64,000 nucleotides of DNA from Fasciola hepatica. Taxonomy: Eukaryota; Platyhelminthes; Trematoda; Plagiorchiida; Fasciolidae. The translations under genes and the position numbers were made by a program. Every line of letters begins with the position of its first letter. The first letter of the stretch is position 1. Below the pieces are notes generated by a model. It did no database searches. It was not told where the DNA came from and saw only the letters and a program-made list of their open reading frames with translations. The stretch covers positions 1,887,001-1,951,000 of the forward strand of contig CANUEZ040000013.1 of the NCBI GenBank assembly GCA_948099385.1, given 5' to 3'. Shown one piece after another: positions 44,201-48,888 of this stretch.

Positions 44201-46820
44201 ATCATACCCCACATATTATCGTCTCACTGATGGATGCCTGACAAATTCACAATCATAACTACGGCAAGGTATGTCGCTAATGATTTTGTGTTAACCTTAT
44301 GATTGTGATAAATACGCTTTGTTGTTTGCCCGAAATGGTGGACTAAACTATTTTAGGCAAATATTATAGTCGCTAAACTGAGAAAACCAACTGATGCACC
44401 CGCAGAAACGTAACAAAACCATGGACAGACGTTGGAGGACACAAAAAAGAACTCAGAAACGCCATTCCTTCAGGTTTCATACTAACATGAAACACGAGGG
44501 AGGTTAAGCCCCCTGCCATCAAAAGTGGTATGAAAGCAACTTTCTCGCATTTCCTGATGGTGGAAACAGTTCCGAAGGCATACCGCTTTTACTTCCTGAT
44601 CGTTACATTGATCAAACTGCAGCACTTGATCATTATCGCACACTGAAGGTGGATAATTTCCGATGTTTTTCTGTGGAGGCTCTCGAAAGAACTTCAAAAA
44701 TGGACATATCAATATTCTTCCCATCATCCCACATCATACAATAAAAAGAAATGATAGACCCGAGTCCTACTCGCGTACATTCTGAAATTTTAAACAGAAC
44801 TCACAGAACTCGTGAGGCTTTCTAGGCGTGGATTTCACATTTCCTCACGTTGGTGTTATTACAGCCTAATCACGTTCAGAATTCTAGGACATCGATATTG
44901 TTCAACACAGTAATTTGTGAGTGAAACCTTATTTTTACGATCTTTTTTCACTAAAAGCATATGGTAACGCAGGGTTCCTTAGCATTCCAGAGTATACTTT
45001 GCAGAAATGACGAATTCAATACAATGAAGGATAGTTTTGGCGAAATGGTGTTTCAAAAATTCTGGGATTCACATTACCAGGCCCCGTTGCAAGGTAGTGG
45101 TTTTCCAATAGTTACTTCGTCCACTTCGGGATCCAGGACAGACAATTTAAACTAGAACCCTTGCAACAGTTGGCTGAGGTCTATTCATAGAGGCTGCATA
45201 AAAAATTCACGTGCAATTTCGTTCAGCAAACCACCAGTTCGAACGAGGCTTGTCGAATTATTCTTGTAAAAATGGAGAAGTGTTTACATAGATCTACAAG
45301 GTATGAACGAAAGTCTTAAATCTCACTCACAACACACGCACACAGAGACTGACTTCCTTTGCTTCTAACATACGCAAACTCGGTAAGGAAACCCGAAACT
45401 CATTCAGGGTCACATCACGTGCAAACCGACGAAGACCCAATTGGATAAGGAAAACCGGAGTGCTTTGAGGTTTCGTCGAGTCTCTCATATTCTCTTAATT
45501 TTTACTTGGTCAGGAAAACGAGCAAGGCTGAACTGTGTTCATCACAATTACTGATGGTTACGAATGGAGTGCTCATGGTACAAACGGGATGCTAACGAAC
45601 GACGTGAGAAGGCCTCTTCACATCACATCTGAACTTTGCCATTGGTAAACAAGGAATGGAGTTCAATCGGCATATGTATTCATATTTCATTAGTGAAAAA
45701 CGTTCATGCAAATTCAAAATAAATGCGCGCGTGTCCTCCTATGAACGCCTGCAAGAAAAGAGTAAGACCAATTCATATAAAATGCTCGCTCGTACCAAAC
45801 TACCGACCAGGAAACTTAACCCAACAACAACCGAAGCCACTTTACGAAGTGAGTCGGGGCTCCATCCGGTTGAAAGTGTGAACGATTAAATTTATCACCT
45901 CCCAATGACAAGTATCGGGAGAAATATTTTGAACCGTTCAGTTCCAGCGAAAAAGTACGGATCAGTAAGGGTCGTACCATGTATGCTCACCCATACGCCC
46001 ACCTTGGGTTGTAAGCAGTGATGCGCATCTAAAACAACTCGCGGATTGTATCTTTCTCAGTAGAAGTAGCTGAAGTATGTTGCAAACTAAAGTGATACCT
46101 GGCTAAAAGCCGCCTCACTGATATAACCAACGAGTTAAACTTTACAAATCAAATGCCATACTGAACTTTGTGATTTAGACTTCGAGACTTAAGCCCGAAA
46201 TTCTGGGTCCAAATTTGAACACAACAGATGCCGCCAATCCGACAAAACGGTTTTAGACTCACTTCGAACCAATCAAACTGGGGAGGGCCTTTTCTTGAAT
46301 CATCGATGGTTTGTAATAGCCCATTGACGCAACGCCACGCAGTAATGACTCATTCCTGGAAGAATTTTTAGAGGAACTCCTTACTGCTCGGAGAGACTTA
46401 CAGACCCATCTCCTGAAACGTTTTCGCTGAGTGTAACGGGTGTTCGGGATCAGCTCTAAGGATTTCAACGTCAAGCTCATGTGTCTCCACGAGTTTGGAA
46501 TTAAGGAGTTTGTTTAAGTATGAAAACTCAGCCTTGGTTGGTGCTGAAAAAATAATCAGTACAAGGCATCAAACTTTTCTCTTCTATAGGACTCGAGCGA
46601 CCTCGGCCGAGTATTGGTCTTGATGAAGCCTCACTTTCATGTGCTATATTCGAAACTTGCTCAAGGAAAGTCTTCCAGGAATCTGCCGAAGGGCCAGAAA
46701 CTTCGGTGTGTTCCTGAAACGACTCAAAGAAGTGTAATGCACTTACGGTACGCATTTCTCGAATCGATGTCGTAGTACGCTGGGAGAGGCGTTCTTTCCA
46801 GGGTGTCTCGAGTGTTTTAT
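29087..46820 (-). CDS. DDX19: DEAD-box ATP-dependent RNA helicase, DDX19/DBP5-like (spliced, nine exons)
   Basis: The product is an RNA-dependent ATPase of the DDX19/DBP5 group, which remodels mRNPs on the cytoplasmic face of the nuclear pore. Nine segments join with GT..AG junctions in consistent phase into 482 codons (DDX19 is about 480): 46820-46747, 46713-46575, 46543-46402, 46355-46263, 43946-43729, 42585-42396, 37269-37032, 32400-32238 and 29275-29087. In order they give the Q motif ([14 protein letters not shown]), [40 protein letters not shown] and [10 protein letters not shown]. The N-terminal [14 protein letters not shown] and [14 protein letters not shown] match the DDX19 N-terminal segment and separate it from eIF4A. 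The start codon and final exon are not secure, and the CR1 nest lies just upstream of the 5' end. Confidence 0.9.
30305..30400 (+). repeat. Dispersed repeat with perfect hairpin followed by GAAAC
   Basis: The sequence GGTTACC, CGC, GGTAACC forms a 7-bp stem followed by GAAACGTCGGC. A related copy lies at about 43330-43420 (GTTACCCACGGTAACCGGAGCG). It resembles hammerhead stem II plus GAAA, but the upstream core reads CTTGAAAGA rather than CTGANGA. Confidence 0.5.
30790..31610 (-). pseudogene. Tc1/mariner-like transposase relic
   Basis: The minus strand contains a basic N-terminal frame (31272-31604), then [12 protein letters not shown] around 31267-31232, which is the family's WKNVLFSDES-type catalytic block. 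Further on come [20 protein letters not shown] and [13 protein letters not shown] (about 31000-30900), which match the catalytic D block and the DLNPIE signature of Tc1/mariner enzymes. Stops and frameshifts are frequent, and the first catalytic triad position lies next to a stop. It lies in antisense-compatible orientation within an intron of the helicase gene (same strand as the gene). Terminal inverted repeats were not located. Confidence 0.7.
32238..32400 (-). CDS. DDX19: DDX19-like exon, motifs IV to V
   Basis: It reads [20 protein letters not shown], then [19 protein letters not shown] and [11 protein letters not shown]. The junction with the previous exon restores IFCDTRK. Acceptor CATCAG, donor GTAATT. 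Confidence 0.95.
32954..33902 (+). pseudogene. RTE endonuclease domain, frameshifted
   Basis: The frame at 32954-33370 reads [15 protein letters not shown], carrying the catalytic E of AP-type endonucleases, then [14 protein letters not shown] and [11 protein letters not shown]. It then shifts: [12 protein letters not shown] follows in the next frame (about 33360-33400), with a stop after [22 protein letters not shown] and an SDH-type block (YVESDHV) come later. Frameshift and stops, including one at about 33902 before the RT frame, mean no intact endonuclease can be made. Confidence 0.8.
33929..35890 (+). CDS. RTE reverse transcriptase, open 653-codon frame
   Basis: This frame is uninterrupted from the RT N-terminal region to the C-terminal end. 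Motifs are: [61 protein letters not shown] (motif A); [20 protein letters not shown] (motif B); YADD at residues 373-376 (motif C); and [12 protein letters not shown]. The C-terminal region with [26 protein letters not shown] and [11 protein letters not shown] is diagnostic of RTE. Catalytic aspartates are present, so the RT half looks intact although the endonuclease half is broken. The true protein start lies upstream; the ATG used here is only the first in the open frame. Confidence 0.9.
   Translation: MSIMEKKRQLSNRKEMSKMRRKLQRQVTKSLKNDRENWWVNVAEEMEVAAASGNSQRLFKLIRDTGGRRTQVSETICNGNGEPIHYKQQRLDRWAEYFKEQFSWPHASVVTPVSTTVTSWVVSLDIPSEVEIESCIRLLRQGKAAGPDELPPVLFKLGGEALIKSLTALLRDIWKEERIPLIWSESLIVSIFKKGIRSNCSNHRGISLIPIVTKVLASILLHRLTPARERNVREQQAGFRPGRGCNAQIFTLRRLLETRHTHRRPTIMIFLDLKGAFDSVDRTSLFSTLHRKGMPQKFVNLMRSLYSHTSGRVRVYGELSGRFETTSGVRQGCPLSPFLFNFVMDEIMKSASQNLQDVGVELGDSEKLCDLDYADDVVCLFESTEHAQRALDNLSRAIAPFGMRFAPSKCKVMLQDWTSTIPSLMLDGEVLAVVDHFTYLGSCVRTDGSTVVEVSTRISKARLAYAGLKHLWRRCDISLKLKGRVYCAEVRSVLLYGCETWSLRAEDIRRLEVFDHRCLRSIARIGWNSRVSNDEVRKRVLGTNSENVLSQRIQLSRLRWLGHVLPMANIRLPYRVLFSAPPREWKRLRGGQQMTWQRGMRKCTADLGKVGASRLRGWGPKDPSTSWLETLKDMAANREQWRSCCLFLSNQNV
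36076..36093 (+). repeat. RTE 3' tail, ATG/GAT repeat
   Basis: Six tandem trinucleotide units follow GCTGTAC and end the RTE 3' UTR. The corresponding tail in the 23.9-kb fragment is also ATG-rich. Confidence 0.75.
36117..36417. mobile_element. Palindromic MITE-like element with ~115-bp inverted arms
   Basis: The left end TTGTAATCTCATTTGAAT and the right end, whose reverse complement is TTGTAATTTCATTTGCTT, start a diverged inverted repeat of about 115 bp per arm. Within the arms GCACGGACGAAGTTCATC pairs with GCATGGACGGAAAGTCCA, and ATTCGTTGGTTCACACAG with ATTCGTCGGTTAACACGA. There is no coding capacity. It starts about 24 bp after the RTE tail. Relatives lie at 20764-20938, 21055-21245 and, as a central fragment only, 32740-32776. 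Confidence 0.65.
36515..36715 (-). repeat. SINE fragment (copy 2)
   Basis: This resembles 42845-43035 in the same orientation: TTACTACATGCATGCGCACG, GAGTGCAGTGGAAGG, GGGGATAACCGGC, AGACTTGGAGTGG, GGTCAGGTGTG and GTGGATTACTGTCTACC. The tRNA-like head is not recognisable. Confidence 0.65.
37032..37269 (-). CDS. DDX19: DDX19-like exon, motif III and start of RecA domain 2
   Basis: It reads [20 protein letters not shown] (motif III SAT), then [20 protein letters not shown] and GQAIIFCD. The KQYY segment and spacing match DDX19. Acceptor TTCTATAG, donor GTAAGC. It starts at phase 2 and ends at phase 0. Confidence 0.95.
38320..39010 (+). pseudogene. RTE C-terminal fragment
   Basis: The plus strand near 38350 reads [13 protein letters not shown], the FTYLGSxxxxDG block after [13 protein letters not shown] and [14 protein letters not shown] follow, the latter matching [15 protein letters not shown] in the copy at 40.4-40.6 kb. 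Stops and frameshifts are numerous. RT catalytic motifs are absent, so the piece is 5'-truncated. Confidence 0.65.
40200..41990 (-). pseudogene. RTE element, second family, decayed
   Basis: Read on the minus strand in order: endonuclease blocks [27 protein letters not shown] and [11 protein letters not shown] (41.98-41.65 kb); RT blocks [28 protein letters not shown] and [13 protein letters not shown] (41.32-41.05 kb); the catalytic box YADDIVL (about 40.81 kb); and C-terminal [20 protein letters not shown] and [17 protein letters not shown] (40.62-40.21 kb). GDFN has become GDFS, and motif A reads [11 protein letters not shown], so catalysis is lost. Several frameshifts separate the blocks. 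It lies in sense orientation with the helicase gene. Confidence 0.8.
42396..42585 (-). CDS. DDX19: DDX19-like exon, motifs Ib and II (DEAD)
   Basis: It reads [19 protein letters not shown] and [20 protein letters not shown], with the Walker B DEAD box. Acceptor TTGTCCAG, donor GTATGT. It begins two bases into an Ala codon and ends at phase 2. Confidence 0.95.
42840..43125 (-). repeat. tRNA-derived SINE (most complete copy)
   Basis: The minus strand begins CCGGTGGTGGTCGGGTGGTT and contains an A-box-like GGTGGTTTAGAACG and, about 30 nt on, a B-box-like GGTTCAAATCC. This is a pol III promoter layout from a tRNA ancestor. The body includes TCCAAGTCTCAGGATCTGG, and the 3' end is ATGTAATAAAAAATTAAAT. 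Shorter copies lie at 28190-28340 and 36515-36715. Confidence 0.75.
43116..43373. repeat. Inverted repeat with ~58-bp arms
   Basis: The left arm reads AAGGTAATTTTACAATCAAATAACTT.. ACGTTCACATGTCA. The reverse complement of the right arm reads AGGCAATTTTACAATCAAGTAACT.. ACGTTCACATGTCA. The inner 14 bp are perfect. The arms enclose about 140 bp without a gene. This may be a non-autonomous DNA element, into whose left edge the SINE inserted. Confidence 0.65.
43729..43946 (-). CDS. DDX19: DDX19-like exon, motifs I and Ia
   Basis: It reads [20 protein letters not shown] (Walker A) and [20 protein letters not shown] (motif Ia), ending GTAVRGDQ. The joint with the previous exon gives GSNPQNMIAQ, matching the DDX19 pattern EPPQNLIAQ. 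Acceptor CTTTCAG, donor GTAAAC. Confidence 0.97.
43947..46262 (-). other. Intron of the DDX19-like gene (2,316 nt)
   Basis: It holds an unclassified repeat at 45331-45490. No other gene is visible; frames at 44482-44727 and 45656-45889 lack motifs. Confidence 0.85.
45331..45490 (+). repeat. Unclassified dispersed repeat, copy 2
   Basis: This is the diverged partner of 2300-2470, with ordered shared blocks such as ACTGACTT, ATACGCAAACTCG and GTTTCGTCGA. Confidence 0.45.
46263..46355 (-). CDS. DDX19: DDX19-like exon, Q motif
   Basis: It reads [20 protein letters not shown] and [10 protein letters not shown], the Q motif with its Gln. It is preceded by a 46-nt intron. Donor GTGAGT; ends at phase 2. 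Confidence 0.92.
46356..46401 (-). other. 46-nt micro-intron
   Basis: GTAAGT to TTCCAG. Reading through gives TAA directly after MGL. Removing 46 nt joins FQEMGL to NESLLRGV, as in DDX19 homologues. Confidence 0.85.
46402..46543 (-). CDS. DDX19: DDX19-like exon, N-terminal segment
   Basis: It reads [20 protein letters not shown] then [20 protein letters not shown], aligning with LLNKLIRSNLV and VEVLQRDPNSPLYSVKSFEE of vertebrate DDX19. The acceptor is TTATTTTTTCAG. Confidence 0.88.
46544..46574 (-). other. 31-nt micro-intron
   Basis: GTTTGA to TTTTTTCAG. The acceptor is strong, the donor is weak (GTTTGA rather than GTAAGT). It is required because the upstream frame otherwise reaches TGA after STNQG, and it preserves phase. 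Confidence 0.6.
46575..46713 (-). CDS. DDX19: DDX19-like N-terminal exon (less conserved)
   Basis: It reads [20 protein letters not shown] and [20 protein letters not shown]. It is not alignable to known DDX19 by eye, as expected for the divergent N-terminus. Membership rests on phase, splice sites and proximity. Confidence 0.6.
46714..46746 (-). other. 33-nt micro-intron, frame-neutral
   Basis: A perfect GTAAGT donor and a GTTTCAG acceptor flank 33 nt (11 codons) that contain no stop in frame. Retention would insert [11 protein letters not shown] without breaking the protein. Confidence 0.6.
46747..46820 (-). CDS. DDX19: Possible first recognised exon of the DDX19-like gene
   Basis: Acceptor TCCTCGCAG precedes a frame reading [20 protein letters not shown] and EMRT. 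It begins two bases into a codon, so an upstream exon ending at phase 1 is needed. A segment ending CTGCGGA before GTGAGT at 46916 (reading NLEGTQVVRYVGLWLR) is a candidate, but it abuts the CR1 tail and has no start codon. Confidence 0.42.
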
Positions 46821-46990
46821 CTGCGAGGACATAGGAGGAAGAAAAACTCAGTGAGCCAGAGCTCAATATGTAAATCGGCGGGCACCGACACCAGTACCAA
46901 CTCACGCGGACTCACTCCGCAGCCAGAGACCAACGTACCGAACTACCTGAGTGCCCTCAAGGTTGCGAAATTCAAGGTCAGTCCGGTCCA

Positions 46991-47313
46991 GTTCAGTTCA
47001 GTTCAGTTCAGTCTGCACAGGACAGGTAATGGCCACGGCCAATCGAGCGTCCAGAATTCCTTCGATGGTATGCACACCAGTTATGCACCCACCACTGCCG
47101 AGTGTATTTCGTCGAATCCCCGCTAAAAATGAGAGGGAAACGGAAAACCTCATCGCACATCAACTGCGAGAGACATTATGCATCGTGAGCGTTCACTGAG
47201 ACAGTATGCAATGAGGGAAAAAGTCTGCTAAAACATACTCCAGAAGGACCACAGTGCTACCCGTCATCCATCTAGTTGATATTCTTAAGGCTCACTACAA
47301 GGAAAGATCTCGT
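46991..47313 (-). mobile_element. CR1 copy M, 3' UTR part (separated from its body)
   Basis: This 323-bp segment is the reverse complement of 51670-51992 with few differences. It starts (plus strand) with four GTTCA units, the family's tail. With the body at 51992-54930 it makes one minus-strand CR1 copy split by insertion of copy L. Confidence 0.85.
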
Positions 47314-47646
47314 GTAAGTGCCGCGCGGTTTGAATTCATAGTCCTCTCGTCTTTGAATTGAGTTTTTGAATAGTTTAGTGAATTAACCCAGTTTAATTCA
47401 CAATACTGAGCGTATCATAATTGCATTTAAGGTGCGCTTTATCCGGAGAATATTTTTATTCTCCTTGTAGCACTGCCGAGTAGTGTTCGGTGTTTTTTTT
47501 GAGGCGATCTTTTCTCGCTTCTAGTCTTTCTTTTTGTTTTTGCTTTTTGTGTTAGCGGGATTTACCTGCTATTGTCAGAGTGCGTATTTTGTGTTTGGGT
47601 AAAGAGCTTTTGAATTGTATTTTCCCTCGTTTTTGCGGTTTTCGGT

Positions 47647-48888
47647 ATGACACGCGTTTCCGACCCGTGTCTAGCACCCAAGTGCGGAAAACGAGTGGTA
47701 AACGGTATAGAATGCGAGATATGCAAGAGATGGGCTCACCCAAGGTGTTCAGGGATAGCAAAGGACATTTATGTCCTTTATAAACAGAACCCATGGGCTG
47801 AATGGGTCTGTGCCCCCTGCAAGGAGGCGGCCAGTCTGGCCTTTAAACTGCAGGACCAACGTCCACCAAGTAGTACCTCGGTTGTAAGCCCCAAACCACC
47901 GCAAGCAGGTTGTAGTAAGTCGTTTGCGGAAGTAGTATCAACACCCGAGAGGACGATCATCCGAGCGAATGAACCAGTTCTGAAGGCTTGCCAGGCGGTC
48001 GTTGCCTCCACTCCTTTGAAGCAGACCGACGAGGGCCAGTGGACGGAGCAGAAGCCGAGAAGGGAGAGGCAGGTCAAAAAGAAGGGAGACTGTAATAGAG
48101 CGAAAGATGGGTTGGCTAGGGTGGATGACCCTGCTCTTCTGGTATTAGAAAACAGGGTGAAGGACCTGCAGAGGCAGGTCTTGTCGATGGGCAGGGTCTC
48201 AAGCCACAGGCTTCTGATCCTAAACCAGGAAGAACCCTTTATAAGGGAATCGAAGGCCAGGAGAGACATTGACAGGAGGAGGGTCTGCGACATACTGCGA
48301 ATCGCAGGTGTTCCGTACTCTCCTACTCTAAGAAGGGTGCACAGGGTGGGGACATGGAAGTCACCACTGGGGAACAAAGGCGAACTTCGTGCGAGACCAA
48401 TACTGGTGGAGTTCGCTGATGAGGCTACCCGGGATAGACTGCTGGCGAGGGCAGCGGTAGTAGCTCAGATTACAAAGGGCAGATACCAGATTGTGCCGGA
48501 CGAACATAGGGTAAGGCCTGGTGGTCTAGCCCCAAGAGGTATCCTTGCTCGACCAGCCAGGGCGCTGGTGAGAAATCTAAAAGTTCAGCGGAATGCCGTA
48601 CTCGGCTCTCAGGCCCCGACCCCGGCAATAGTAAAGAAGACACGTGCGGGGTCGCTAATAGTTGTAATTGAAGATGCGCTGGAAGACGAAAATTGGCAGT
48701 GCTGCCCGAAGATAGATGACAGCGTGATCCCTGCCAGGCTGGATGTTGTGGCCACTCCTATAGAGATGGATTGGGAGTCGTCAGAAATTCTGGACCATCA
48801 GCCGGCTTCATGCACCCCAGTGGGGACATCCGAAGCAAAAAACGTGCCATCATCTCAGGCGTTGCGCCTGAGAAACAGTCAGGAATGA
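47647..48888 (+). CDS. CR1 ORF1 protein with PHD-like zinc finger
   Basis: This 413-residue protein is the likely RNA-binding/chaperone partner of the CR1 RNP. Residues 8-58 form a C4HC3 PHD-type finger: C8, C13, C23, C26, H31, C34, C55, C58, with W53 before the last pair. A Lys/Arg/Pro-rich middle follows (about 110-160), then a short coiled-coil-like stretch (LENRVKDLQRQVLSM) and a conserved domain (about 195-300) with ILRIAGVPYSP and ARPILVEFADEATRDRLLAR. The latter resembles the RRM-like part of LINE ORF1 proteins. The frame is intact. Its stop codon overlaps the ORF2 start. A decayed equivalent with the same finger is seen at 59007-59492. Confidence 0.85.
   Translation: MTRVSDPCLAPKCGKRVVNGIECEICKRWAHPRCSGIAKDIYVLYKQNPWAEWVCAPCKEAASLAFKLQDQRPPSSTSVVSPKPPQAGCSKSFAEVVSTPERTIIRANEPVLKACQAVVASTPLKQTDEGQWTEQKPRRERQVKKKGDCNRAKDGLARVDDPALLVLENRVKDLQRQVLSMGRVSSHRLLILNQEEPFIRESKARRDIDRRRVCDILRIAGVPYSPTLRRVHRVGTWKSPLGNKGELRARPILVEFADEATRDRLLARAAVVAQITKGRYQIVPDEHRVRPGGLAPRGILARPARALVRNLKVQRNAVLGSQAPTPAIVKKTRAGSLIVVIEDALEDENWQCCPKIDDSVIPARLDVVATPIEMDWESSEILDHQPASCTPVGTSEAKNVPSSQALRLRNSQE
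48853..48888 (+). promoter_or_regulatory. Hairpin and ATGA stop-start overlap between CR1 ORF1 and ORF2
   Basis: CTCAGGCG, TTG, CGCCTGAG forms a perfect 8-bp stem with a 3-nt loop (48853-48871). Fourteen bases later ATG (48885-48887) overlaps the ORF1 stop TGA (48886-48888). This layout suits coupled termination-reinitiation of ORF2. The hairpin and overlap are also present in copy M. Confidence 0.6.

Noticed and set aside
46528..46905. A single 125-codon exon on the minus strand
   Set aside because: It contains a consensus intron and ends at a stop just after a strong splice acceptor. The spliced model keeps phase with the helicase exons.
47778..48377. A 199-codon minus-strand frame
   Set aside because: It is a shadow of CR1 ORF1 on the other strand and shows no motif.
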